Positions 1-6,399 of a DNA stretch of 32,312 bases are shown one piece after another; within the stretch, counting starts at the first letter, position 1, and each line of letters begins with the position of its first letter. Origin of the DNA: a virus; IMG/VR virus record IMGVR_UViG_3300044619_000755, positions 1 through 32,312 of that record, one strand, 5' to 3'. A program made the position numbers and the translations under genes. The notes below the pieces were generated by a model, which worked only from the letters and a program-made list of their open reading frames with translations, was not told the DNA's origin and ran no database searches.

Positions 1-531
1 GCCCGCTTCGGCGTGAACTCGCTCAAGATGGACGACTTCTACGAGCGGATCGACCCGAACGCTTTCAGCATCGTCACGGAGCGTCGCGGCCGGAAGTCGC
101 CGCTTGAGACGCGGGCTCTGTTCAATCACGACCCGAACGTCGTGCTTGGCAGGTTCCCGAACACGCTGAAGATGAAGGTCGATGAGCATGGTCTTCGCTA
201 TGAGATTCTCATGCCGGAGTCCCGCTCCGACATCGTTGAACTCATCCAGCGAGGCGACATCCGTGGCTCGTCTTTCTCGTTCATCGTTTCGCCCGGCGGC
301 GAAGACTGGAGCGTCGAAGAGGGGCGTTCGATTCGCACCGTGAAGAGCATCGCCTCTCTGGTCGATGTCGGCCCCGTGACCTACCCTGCCTACCCCGACG
401 CGAGCGTATCCGTCGCGAAGCGTTCATACGAAGCATTCATGCGGAGTCAGAACAAGCCCCGCCGAGACTTCGTTTCCTTCGCTGGCAAGATCGCCGAACT
501 GCAGACGTTCCTCAAGGCCCGCACGCGATGA
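1..531 (+). CDS. HK97-family prohead protease (5' truncated)
   Basis: Serine protease that cleaves the capsid delta domain and scaffold inside the assembling procapsid. The reading frame is open from base 1, so the N-terminus lies outside the window; 176 residues are visible. Family landmarks are present: the LFNHD motif, whose His (about visible residue 43) is the expected catalytic His; the RGSSFSF motif, matching the GxSxGF-like nucleophile motif (Ser about 91); and the DVGPVTYPAYPDASV segment typical of the family C-terminal core. The gene sits directly upstream of the capsid gene, as in HK97-like modules. Its stop overlaps the next start in an ATGA. The ATG at 28 is internal to a conserved stretch and is not the true start. 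Family assignment is secure; exact catalytic residues are inferred by motif. Confidence 0.92.
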   Translation, partial: ARFGVNSLKMDDFYERIDPNAFSIVTERRGRKSPLETRALFNHDPNVVLGRFPNTLKMKVDEHGLRYEILMPESRSDIVELIQRGDIRGSSFSFIVSPGGEDWSVEEGRSIRTVKSIASLVDVGPVTYPAYPDASVSVAKRSYEAFMRSQNKPRRDFVSFAGKIAELQTFLKARTR

Positions 532-701
532 AGTCTGGCGATCAATGCCAACGATGCGGGAAAGCCCAGATGGGGGCAGTGTCGAGCCGCGCCGCTGGTG
601 AGTACCAGATTCGGTACCTGAAATGCCCGCGATGCGGCTGTTCTTGCCGCAGCGTAATCAGGGCCGAAAACGTCAGAAGGCGGGGCATCTGTTCTAACTA
701 G
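528..701 (+). CDS. 57-residue zinc-ribbon protein between protease and capsid
   Basis: Small ORF starting in the ATGA overlap with the protease stop and ending in TAG. It encodes 57 residues. A CQRCGK knuckle near residue 7 and a CPRCGC knuckle near residue 33 give two CxxC pairs about 26 residues apart, as in a zinc ribbon. Further cysteines follow (SC, ICSN), and the C-terminal third is basic (ENVRRR). This composition fits a small nucleic-acid-binding or structural zinc protein. No function can be named: it could be a late regulator or an accessory head-assembly factor. Coding potential rests on the paired cysteines, the overlap-coupled start and the otherwise unexplained 170 bases. It contains no membrane segment. 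Confidence 0.7.
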   Translation: MKSGDQCQRCGKAQMGAVSSRAAGEYQIRYLKCPRCGCSCRSVIRAENVRRRGICSN

Positions 702-712
702 AACAACCTATC

Positions 713-742
713 TGGACGACATTCGCCGGACTCGGTTAGTAT
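713..742 (+). promoter_or_regulatory. Candidate sigma70-like promoter for the capsid gene
   Basis: TGGACG (713-718), an 18-base spacer, then TAGTAT (737-742). Each hexamer matches 4 of 6 consensus bases. It lies in the only noncoding gap before the capsid gene and shares the 18-base spacer of the better promoters at 2199 and 21766. On its own it is weak. Confidence 0.35.
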
Positions 743-795
743 CCAAGCATCGCGGCAGGAAGAAGCCGCACACTCAAGTTCACTAGGAGGTTCCC

Positions 796-2196
796 GTGGC
801 CGCTTCTCAAGTCAAGGTTCTGCTCGACGAACTCGCCAAGGTACTCGGCGAGATCGGCGCTCTCGAAGAGACGCCCCCCGCCGAAGGCGACGCCGCCGAA
901 GGCGACATGCAGTCCAACGCGGCCGACGTCGCGTTCGAGACGGCCGAGAAGGTCGAGACCCTCCTGAAGCGAGCCGAGGATCTCAAGGCGAAGATTGCCT
1001 TCTACGAGAGGGCCGCCGAGAAGGAGAAGGAACTTCGCTCGGTGCTGGAGCGTTCGGCCCCGGCGAAGGCGATCGAGAAGCGTTCCGAGAGCAACGAGGA
1101 GTCCACCGTGGAAAAGCGTCACTTCGCAGTTCCGAAGGGCCATCGCCCCCTGAAGGCGTTTCGTGGTCCCGATGCCGAGGAGCGTGCGTATCGCTCTGGT
1201 ATGCACCTGAAGGCGTACACCTTCGGTGACGCCGAGGCCCGACGGTGGTGCCAAGATCACGGCGTCGAGGCTCGCGCTCAGGCTGGCGGCACGAACAACC
1301 TCGGCGGCTACCTCGTCGATGACGTCCTGATGAACGAGATCATCCGGCTCGTCGAAGAGTACGGTGCGTTCCCGCAGTACGCCCGCCGGCTCCCGATGAC
1401 CACGGACACGATGGTCGTGGCTCGCCGCGTCGGCGGCCTGACGGCCCGCCCGATCGGCGAGAACTCCGAGCCTGCCCAGAGCGACGTGACGTTCGACAAC
1501 GTCGAACTTCAGGCGAAGATCTGGGGCATCCAGAACCGGATTCCCAACTCGCTGCTCGAGGACTCGGTGATCAACCTCGCCGACCTCGTGGCGGTCGAGA
1601 CCGCTCAGTCGTTCGCCGAAGCGTTCGACAACGCGGCCTTCATCGGTGACGGCACGTCCGCTTACCACGGCACGACCGGCATCTGCACGAAGATCCTCAA
1701 CTCGGCCCACTCTAAGTCGGTCGTGTCGTCTGCTTCGGGCAACCCGACGTTCGACACGCTCGACCTGACGGACTTCACGAACGTGATGTCCCGCCTCCCG
1801 CTGTACGCCAGCCGTAACGCCTCGTGGTACATCAGCCCCGCTGGCTACGGCTCGTCGATGCTCCGCCTCGCCATGTCGGCCGGCGGCGTCTCGACGCAGA
1901 ACATCGAGGGCGGCTTCGGGAACACGTTCCTCGGCTACCCCGTGCGTCTGGTTCACTCGATGGAGTCGGGCCTGACCGGCACTGCCGGTAAGGTTCTCGC
2001 CCTCTTCGGCGATCTGGCTCAGGCTGCAACCTTCGGCGAGCGTCGGGCGGTTTCGCTCCGCACCTCGACCGAGCGGTTCATCGAGTTCGACCAGACGCTG
2101 ACGTTCGCCACGACTCGCGTTGCGATGGTCGTTCACGACCTCGGCAGCACGACGGTCGCCGGCCCGGTGGTCGCTCTCGTGGCCTACGACGACTGA
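796..2196 (+). CDS. Major capsid protein, HK97 fold
   Basis: Shell-forming protein, 466 residues. The GTG start at 796 is preceded by AGGAGG (785-790). Residues 1 to about 90 are charged and helical, resembling the HK97 delta (scaffolding) domain that the upstream protease removes; a basic stretch near residues 90-115 (EKRSES...VEKRHF) is a plausible linker to the mature N-terminus. The mature part begins around the AQAGGTNNLGGYLV segment, a common HK97-capsid signature, followed by NEIIRLVEEYG and the long core, ending in the usual FATTRVAMVVHD strand region. It follows protease and zinc-ribbon genes in the standard order. The size fits a precursor carrying a delta domain. The cleavage point is inferred; the family call is firm. 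Confidence 0.95.
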   Translation: MAASQVKVLLDELAKVLGEIGALEETPPAEGDAAEGDMQSNAADVAFETAEKVETLLKRAEDLKAKIAFYERAAEKEKELRSVLERSAPAKAIEKRSESNEESTVEKRHFAVPKGHRPLKAFRGPDAEERAYRSGMHLKAYTFGDAEARRWCQDHGVEARAQAGGTNNLGGYLVDDVLMNEIIRLVEEYGAFPQYARRLPMTTDTMVVARRVGGLTARPIGENSEPAQSDVTFDNVELQAKIWGIQNRIPNSLLEDSVINLADLVAVETAQSFAEAFDNAAFIGDGTSAYHGTTGICTKILNSAHSKSVVSSASGNPTFDTLDLTDFTNVMSRLPLYASRNASWYISPAGYGSSMLRLAMSAGGVSTQNIEGGFGNTFLGYPVRLVHSMESGLTGTAGKVLALFGDLAQAATFGERRAVSLRTSTERFIEFDQTLTFATTRVAMVVHDLGSTTVAGPVVALVAYDD

Positions 2197-2198
2197 AG

Positions 2199-2228
2199 TT
2201 GACGAGGCTCTAGCGGGCCTCGTATGAT
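2199..2228 (+). promoter_or_regulatory. Strong sigma70-like promoter upstream of glycosyltransferase
   Basis: TTGACG (2199-2204), 18-base spacer, TATGAT (2223-2228). Five of six consensus bases match in each hexamer. It begins just after the capsid stop (2194-2196) and gives the following genes their own transcription start near 2235, immediately before a perfect hairpin. An in-frame ATG at 2224 falls inside the -10 box and is therefore unlikely to be a start codon. Confidence 0.7.
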
Positions 2229-2238
2229 GACGCCCACG

Positions 2239-2283
2239 GATGGGCGAGCGGGCAGGGACGCCCATCCCTACCGCTCGCCCATC
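2239..2283 (+). promoter_or_regulatory. Perfect 13-bp hairpin in the mRNA leader
   Basis: GATGGGCGAGCGG (2239-2251) pairs perfectly with CCGCTCGCCCATC (2271-2283) around a 19-base loop. The loop holds a small GGGA/TCCC stem. The hairpin would form at or just after the predicted transcript start. There is no T tract, so it does not look like a classical terminator; a 5' stability hairpin, protein-binding leader or attenuator is possible. It ends 9 bases before the ribosome binding site GGAGG (2293-2297). Confidence 0.7.
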
Positions 2284-2301
2284 TTCATTCGTGGAGGCAC
2301 G

Positions 2302-3051
2302 ATGCTCGTCAAAGTTGGTGACATGACTGCCGACGTCCGCGTTCACGCGGTCATGTCAACGCCTCGGTCTGGCTTCACGGATAACTTCTCCGTCTGGGCT
2401 CAGGCGTTCATCCCGCTCGGGATTCCGGTCACGAACCACACCGGGGCGTTCTGGAGCCAGGGAATCCAGAAGGCGATTGAGAAAGTGATCGACGACTGCC
2501 AGTACGTCATCACGGTTGACTACGACACCTTCTTCACCAAGCGTGACGTAGAGGCCCTCATGACGCTCAGCATGGCGTATCACTGCGACGCGATTACTGG
2601 CCTTCAGGTCAAGCGAGACAGCGGCCTGCCGATGATCACGATGCTCGGGTGCGACGACAACCCGCCCGAGTCCGGCAAGACGACGGTGAGCCGCGACTGG
2701 TTCAGCAAGCCCATTCAGCAGGTGGACGCGATGCACTTCGGATGCACCGTCATCAGCACTGCCGCACTGAAGCGGACCCCGAAGCCTTGGTTCCAGGAGT
2801 TGGCAGACTCAAGCGGCGAATGGGGAAAAGGCAAGACCGACGCGGATATGTTCTTCTGGCGTCAGTTCAGGAAGGCTGGGAACCGTGCGTATGTCACGCC
2901 GCGAGTGCTGCTCGGCCACGGGGAATACCGAATTTTGTGGCCGAACCAGCAAATGAACGGCCCGATCTACCAGAACCCTGCCGATTTCGTCAACAATGAT
3001 GGCAAGAGGCCACAAGAATGTTGGATCACCCCCTCCACTACCGAAGCCTAG
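2302..3051 (+). CDS. GT-A-like glycosyltransferase in the head module
   Basis: 249-residue protein with the look of a GT-A nucleotide-sugar glycosyltransferase. The VITVDYDTFF segment (residues 69-78) supplies a DxD-type metal/sugar-nucleotide motif (Asp73, Asp75). TDADMFFWRQF (from 179) resembles the conserved acidic region that contacts the acceptor, and LLGHGEY (about 203-209) offers a late metal-binding His. Start ATG 2302 is preferred over ATG 2224 because GGAGG lies 5 bases upstream and the latter sits in the promoter. It is wedged between capsid and connector genes with its own promoter, which suggests an added cargo gene (moron) that may glycosylate the virion or the host surface. Its 3' end overlaps the connector by 34 bases. 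No signal peptide is visible, so it is cytoplasmic. Substrate unknown. Confidence 0.7.
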   Translation: MLVKVGDMTADVRVHAVMSTPRSGFTDNFSVWAQAFIPLGIPVTNHTGAFWSQGIQKAIEKVIDDCQYVITVDYDTFFTKRDVEALMTLSMAYHCDAITGLQVKRDSGLPMITMLGCDDNPPESGKTTVSRDWFSKPIQQVDAMHFGCTVISTAALKRTPKPWFQELADSSGEWGKGKTDADMFFWRQFRKAGNRAYVTPRVLLGHGEYRILWPNQQMNGPIYQNPADFVNNDGKRPQECWITPSTTEA

Positions 3052-3626
3052 TCAGGCTCACGCAGCCTGCCATCGAGCCAGTCTCTGTCGCGGAGGCGAA
3101 GGCTCACCTTCGCGTTGACATCAGCGATGACGACGCCTACATCGCCTCGTTGATCTCTGCGGCCAGAATCTGGTGCGAGGACTACACTGCCCGCACGTTC
3201 ATCACGACGCAGTGGCAGATGCGGCTCGACGCATTCCCGAACGTCATCGTCCTTCCGAATCCGCCGGCGTCCACGCTCGTGCAGGAAGTGACGATCACCT
3301 ACGTTCCGAACGCGAGCGGAGCGTCCGTGGTGCTTCCGTCGACTGAGTACCGAGTCGACCGGCTGGCTACTCCTGCCACCATCGTGCCGCGTTACTCGCA
3401 AACGTGGCCGACCACGCTCGACGACTACAATTCCGTTTCCGTCACTTGGCGGGCAGGCTACGGCGATACCGCAGTGTCTGTCCCGACGCCCATCCGCCAC
3501 GCGATCCTCATGCTCGTGGCGACTTGGTACGAGCGGCGTCAGGCCATCGACAGCGTGTCCGCCACGGAAGTCCCATACGGCGTCAAGGCTCTGCTCGACA
3601 TGAACCGATGGGGGTCTTACAGGTGA
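3018..3626 (+). CDS. Head-tail connector protein, gp6-like
   Basis: 202 residues. The N-terminal part, with EPVSVAEAKAHLRVDISDDDAYIASLISAAR, is the hallmark of the phage gp6-like connector family (DNA-packaging neck ring): a short lead, then helices beginning with the EAK.HLR motif. A mid-protein beta region follows, and a C-terminal helix (IRHAILMLVATWYERR) completes the typical architecture. Position after the capsid and before the adaptor is canonical. The ATG at 3018 overlaps the preceding gene by 34 bases; no perfect ribosome binding site is seen, so translational coupling is likely. A start further in would trim the motif only slightly. Confidence 0.88.
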   Translation: MLDHPLHYRSLVRLTQPAIEPVSVAEAKAHLRVDISDDDAYIASLISAARIWCEDYTARTFITTQWQMRLDAFPNVIVLPNPPASTLVQEVTITYVPNASGASVVLPSTEYRVDRLATPATIVPRYSQTWPTTLDDYNSVSVTWRAGYGDTAVSVPTPIRHAILMLVATWYERRQAIDSVSATEVPYGVKALLDMNRWGSYR

Positions 3627-3940
3627 TCCGCCCCGGCGAACTCAACGAACGAATAACAATCCAGCAGGCCACCGAGAGCAGGAACGCACTCGGCGAAATG
3701 GTCCCGACCTGGGGATCGTTCGCGGTGCGATGGGCGAAGGTCGAGGGCGTGTCCGCACGTGAGTACCTCGCTGGCGGGCAGATGGACATCTCGATCACGC
3801 ACAAGGTTCGCATGAGGTTCCTCGCGGGGCTGAATCAGAAGATGCGTATTCTGTATCGCGGCAGAACCCTTGAAATCATCAGCCTGCTGGAACACGACAA
3901 CAGGACAGTCCACGAGTTGATCTGCCAAGAGGCGGTGTGA
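3623..3940 (+). CDS. Head-tail adaptor (SPP1 gp16 / HK97 gp9-like)
   Basis: 105 residues from the GTG at 3623, which overlaps the upstream stop as GTGA; an in-frame ATG at 3608 is the alternative. The sequence IRPGELNERITIQ, a following ESRNALGEMVPTW segment and VRMRFLAGLNQKMRILYRGR are diagnostic of the small beta-barrel head-tail adaptor (head-closure) family: P.L..RITIQ near the N-terminus and a VRVRY..GI....RV.Y.G pattern near the middle. The protein closes the neck after DNA packaging. Length is normal for the family (about 100-115 residues). Confidence 0.87.
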   Translation: MIRPGELNERITIQQATESRNALGEMVPTWGSFAVRWAKVEGVSAREYLAGGQMDISITHKVRMRFLAGLNQKMRILYRGRTLEIISLLEHDNRTVHELICQEAV

Positions 3941-3941
3941 A

Positions 3942-4619
3942 ATGGCACGAATCGCACAGGACGGCTTGTCTGCTGACTTTGAGCCGCCGCTCTCTGAGTT
4001 GCGCGAGCGACTCAAGACGTTCGGCACTTCGATTTCCGCGAAGTACCTCGGCGCGGCTCTTCGCAAGGCCAGCGAGCCAGCCTTGCGTTCTCTCAAAGCG
4101 GAGGTCGCCAAGCGTCGGCGTGTCACCGGCAACCTCGCTCGTGCCATCTCGGTCAAGGTCAAGCGTTACACGCAATCGGGCAACGCAGTCGCGTTGATTG
4201 GGTTCGCCGCTACGCCGTACAAGCAGATTCCAGACAAGGGCGGCGGAAACGGGAAGGATCAGGCTTTCCACGCTGGGCTCATCGAGTTCGGAACGAAGAA
4301 CAGGAAGACGAAGGGGCCGTTCGCTTCTTCGTTCCTCTCCAAGTCCCCGGGCCGCTCAGCCTTCCAGATCAAGCAGGTGAAGAAGCCGGGCCGGGGGCGG
4401 TCCCGGGCTTTGTTCATCAGGCCAACCCTGAAGCCCGCCTATCCAAAGGCTTTTTTCAAGCGGACGGCCAACGGAGGCACCGTTGATCTCGGCAGCACTC
4501 CGGCGTATGCCCCGATTCGCAACGCGTGGAATGCCAGCAAGAGTCAGGTCGCGTCCGAACTGCGCAAGAACATGGAGGCCGCGATCGTGAACGCCGCAAA
4601 GGACTTGTACGCACCATGA
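3942..4619 (+). CDS. HK97 gp10-like tail-completion protein
   Basis: 225 residues. An N-terminal helical segment is followed by AEVAKRRRVTGNLARAISVKVKRY, matching the P..TG.L..SI pattern of the gp10-like family. A loop rich in Lys and Gly (FAATPYKQIPDKGGG...FHAGLIEFGTKNRKTKG) contains the family's HA.L.E.GT motif, and the C-terminus is helical (WNASKSQVASELRKNMEAAI). These proteins sit at the head-tail joint or tail end during siphovirus assembly. At 225 residues it is longer than common members (about 130-160), because of the inserted basic loop near residues 95-170. Order (adaptor, gp10-like, terminator) is standard. Confidence 0.8.
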   Translation: MARIAQDGLSADFEPPLSELRERLKTFGTSISAKYLGAALRKASEPALRSLKAEVAKRRRVTGNLARAISVKVKRYTQSGNAVALIGFAATPYKQIPDKGGGNGKDQAFHAGLIEFGTKNRKTKGPFASSFLSKSPGRSAFQIKQVKKPGRGRSRALFIRPTLKPAYPKAFFKRTANGGTVDLGSTPAYAPIRNAWNASKSQVASELRKNMEAAIVNAAKDLYAP

Positions 4620-5032
4620 GCCTGAAGTCACCAGAGCAGGTCATCTACGACCGATTGTCAGCGCATGCCGACACTGCACCGCTGATCGGCAACAGGGTCT
4701 ACCCAATCGTCGCCCCCTCCTCCACTGCCATGCCGTTCGCGGTTTACCGCAGAACGGGCATCCGCCGGTCGCAGACACTTTCCGGGGTTGTCGGCGTCCC
4801 TATCGTGACTCTCGAAATCGGCATCTACGGAGAAACCTACAACGGTGTCCGCGAGGTCGCGGATGCCTTCCGCAAATGTCTGGACGGGTGGGGCGGGAGT
4901 TCGTATGGTGTAGAAGTGAAGCGAGTCTCCCTGACGGACGAGTCAGACGGGCTGGCTGCACTTGAGGGTGGCGAGGTGCCTCCCATGTATTCGGTCACTC
5001 AGTCCTACGAGATTCTCTGGCAGGAGACATAA
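4616..5032 (+). CDS. Tail terminator / DUF3168-like protein
   Basis: 138 residues, starting in an ATGA overlap with the preceding gene. The sequence begins with a helix (SPEQVIYDRLSAHADTAPLIGNRVYPIVAP) and then strands (AVYRRTGIRRSQTLSGVVG, VTLEIGIYGETYNGVREVADAF). This is the pattern of the small alpha/beta tail-terminator family (DUF3168, lambda gpU/HK97-like) that caps the tail tube and limits its length. The helix containing EVADAFRKCLDGW and the ESDGLAALEGGEVPPMYSVTQSYEI ending also fit. Position before the tail-tube genes supports the call. Length is typical. Confidence 0.8.
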   Translation: MSLKSPEQVIYDRLSAHADTAPLIGNRVYPIVAPSSTAMPFAVYRRTGIRRSQTLSGVVGVPIVTLEIGIYGETYNGVREVADAFRKCLDGWGGSSYGVEVKRVSLTDESDGLAALEGGEVPPMYSVTQSYEILWQET

Positions 5033-5034
5033 GC

Positions 5035-5406
5035 ATGGCAGATACCCCCCATGACGGTTCGGGCACGACGGTCACGTTCTCTGGCGGTTTCTCTGGCGAC
5101 GTCACCGGGATCTCGTACTCCGAGTCCGCCGGCGGCAACAACGACATCGACATCAGCCACCTCGGCCAGACCGTGGGCGAGACCGCCCTGTCAATGAGTC
5201 GCCCGCTCAAGGGCGGCGGCGGCGAGACCGGCAAGGAAGTTCAGATCGACTACATCGGCTCCAGCGTTGTCGAGGGTGGCAAGTCCGGCACTCTTTCGAT
5301 CACCGGAGGCCTTACGATCAGCGGTGTCGCCACCTGCACTTCGTCGAGTGTTACGCTCGCCGTGAACGACGTCATCAAGGGTTCGGCCACCTTCCGGGTT
5401 GCGTAA
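5035..5406 (+). CDS. Putative tail tube protein
   Basis: 123-residue, Gly/Ser/Thr-rich beta protein with no long helix. Start ATG 5035 lies two bases after the preceding stop, with GGAG about 10 bases upstream. The segment SGDVTGISYSESAGGNNDIDISHLG and the later KEVQIDYIGSS look like strands of a tail-tube beta-sandwich (IDIS/H followed by a loop is a frequent tube-protein feature). It lies between the terminator and the tail-chaperone genes, exactly where the major tail protein is expected. The assignment is mainly positional. The next gene may be a second tube-like protein. Confidence 0.6.
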   Translation: MADTPHDGSGTTVTFSGGFSGDVTGISYSESAGGNNDIDISHLGQTVGETALSMSRPLKGGGGETGKEVQIDYIGSSVVEGGKSGTLSITGGLTISGVATCTSSSVTLAVNDVIKGSATFRVA

Positions 5407-5409
5407 CCG

Positions 5410-5724
5410 ATGGCCGTTTACAGCCACGGCGTAACCGTGACTTGGGGAGGCACGACCTACGAAGAGGTTGTCTCTTGCGCGATCAGTGGCGGTGGAGACC
5501 GCCAAGGTCGTGACTCCCCGTGGGCCGCAAGTCAGGGCAGCCTGCAAGTCGGGTGCCTCAGTCCAACAGGCAGCGACGTCGGGCTCTGCGGCACGAGGGA
5601 GAGTCTCTCCGTGAGCGGCGGCGGCATCAGTTACTCTGGATTCGCCGTCCTCGGTGAAATCACGGCCGAGTGTGAACTCAACGGCGTGACACGCTATACT
5701 CTGTCCTTCACGTTATGTGACTAG
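5410..5724 (+). CDS. Small beta-rich tail protein
   Basis: 104 residues with four cysteines, Gly/Ser-rich and beta in character (VTVTWGGTTYEEVVSCAIS, LSVSGGGISYSGFAVLGEI). It follows the putative tube gene by three bases and precedes the chaperone pair, so a structural tail role (tube variant, minor tail or decoration protein) is likely. It shares with its neighbour an N-terminal V-T-aromatic-GG strand, but similarity is too weak to claim duplication. A start at ATG 5410 fits the operon spacing; no better ribosome binding site is seen. Confidence 0.55.
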   Translation: MAVYSHGVTVTWGGTTYEEVVSCAISGGGDRQGRDSPWAASQGSLQVGCLSPTGSDVGLCGTRESLSVSGGGISYSGFAVLGEITAECELNGVTRYTLSFTLCD

Positions 5725-5745
5725 AAACCAACAGGAGAGTTGCTC

Positions 5746-6090
5746 ATGGCACTCACGAAAGACGCGATCATCTCTGCGAACGACTCCGGTCTCATGAAGG
5801 TGGCAGTCCCGGAATGGGGCGGCGATGTCTTCATCAAGGTCATGTCGTGCGGCGAGCGAGACGCCTACGAGAACGACTGGGTCGTCAACAAGAGCAAGGG
5901 CGTCGAGAACTTCCGCTCGAAGTTCCTTGCCCGCTGCCTGTGCGACGAGAACGGCTCGCTCCTGTTCACCGAGCAGGAAATCCCGCTCTTGGCGAAGAAG
6001 TCGGCCAAGGTTCTGTCTCGGCTCTGGCAGAAGGCGATGGATCACAACGCCCTGACGGACGCGGACGTCGAGGAACTGGCAAAAAACTAA
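5746..6090 (+). CDS. Tail assembly chaperone, short form (lambda gpG-like)
   Basis: 114 residues from ATG 5746, with AGGAGAG upstream; an in-frame ATG at 5740 is less well placed. The protein is helical and acidic (MSCGERDAYENDWVV, FRSKFLARCLCDENGSLLFTEQEIPLLAKKSAKVLSRLWQKAMDHNALTDADVEELAKN), the usual composition of the G-type chaperone that coats the tape measure before tail-tube assembly. It lies directly upstream of the tape-measure gene. Its last sense codons form a classical slippery site immediately before the stop, allowing a longer product. Identification rests on location, composition and the slip site together. Confidence 0.82.
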   Translation: MALTKDAIISANDSGLMKVAVPEWGGDVFIKVMSCGERDAYENDWVVNKSKGVENFRSKFLARCLCDENGSLLFTEQEIPLLAKKSAKVLSRLWQKAMDHNALTDADVEELAKN

Positions 6091-6398
6091 ATATCCGGCC
6101 GACTCTCAGGTTCGCTTTCCGGTTGGCCGGATTCTTGAAGATGACAGTGGGCGAACTCTTCACGCGAATGGACTCGCGTGAGTTCGCCTACTGGCAGGCT
6201 TACCACCGATATTACGAGCCTATCGGCGGCGAGTGGGAGCAGACAGGTCTGGCAGTCGCGGCCTCTTTGGCTCCATACTGTCCTCGTGGACGGACGCCGA
6301 AGCCGAAGGACTTTATCCCAATCGAAAAGCCCCCTCAGCACAGGCTCCAGATCGAGGAAGAACTGAAGAAAATCCAGCGGGCGATGGCGGGAGAATGA
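5746..6398 (+). CDS. Tail assembly chaperone, -1 frameshift product (gpGT-like)
   Basis: Joined product: 114 residues read in the first frame to 6087, then a -1 shift, re-reading C6087 as the start of CTA and continuing 103 codons to TGA at 6396-6398, about 217 residues in all. The extension begins LNIRPTLRFAFRLAGFLKMTVGELF and contains MDSREFAYWQAYHRYYEPIGG, a pattern frequent in the T part of phage chaperones (helices with a W.AY...EP.G motif). It ends one base before the tape-measure start. The T segment may recruit tail-tube protein, as in lambda. The frame open to the left of the slip site in this phase is a shadow. Frameshifting is inferred from the motif and the frame logic, not measured. 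Confidence 0.82.
6081..6087 (+). promoter_or_regulatory. Programmed -1 ribosomal slippery heptamer A AAA AAC
   Basis: In the chaperone frame the bases read gcA AAA AAC TAA, a perfect X XXY YYZ heptamer with a stop codon directly after it. The -1 frame continues open for about 100 codons. The position, between the G-like and T-like parts and just before the tape measure, is the classical one. Confidence 0.85.
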
Positions 6399-6399
6399 T

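Noticed and set aside
2239-2283. Capsid transcription terminator
   Set aside because: The stem is good but there is no T tract, and it lies downstream of a strong promoter, so a leader element is the better reading.
2224-2301. Extended N-terminus of the glycosyltransferase from ATG 2224
   Set aside because: The ATG lies in the -10 box of the promoter and the extension covers the perfect leader hairpin; ATG 2302 has GGAGG.
736-2346. 536-residue open frame on the minus strand opposite the capsid gene
   Set aside because: Arg/Val/Asp/His-rich and without domain or ribosome binding site. It mirrors the codon pattern of the capsid gene, as do the other long minus-strand frames (6544-8280, 9339-10844, 25072-26340) opposite well-supported genes.
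5695-5700. TATACT as a promoter -10 before the chaperone gene
   Set aside because: No acceptable -35 at 16-18 bases, and it is inside a coding sequence.
5814-6087. Independent gene in the T-part frame upstream of the slip site
   Set aside because: Arg/Gly-rich shadow sequence; only the part after 6087 looks like a protein, as expected for a -1 extension.
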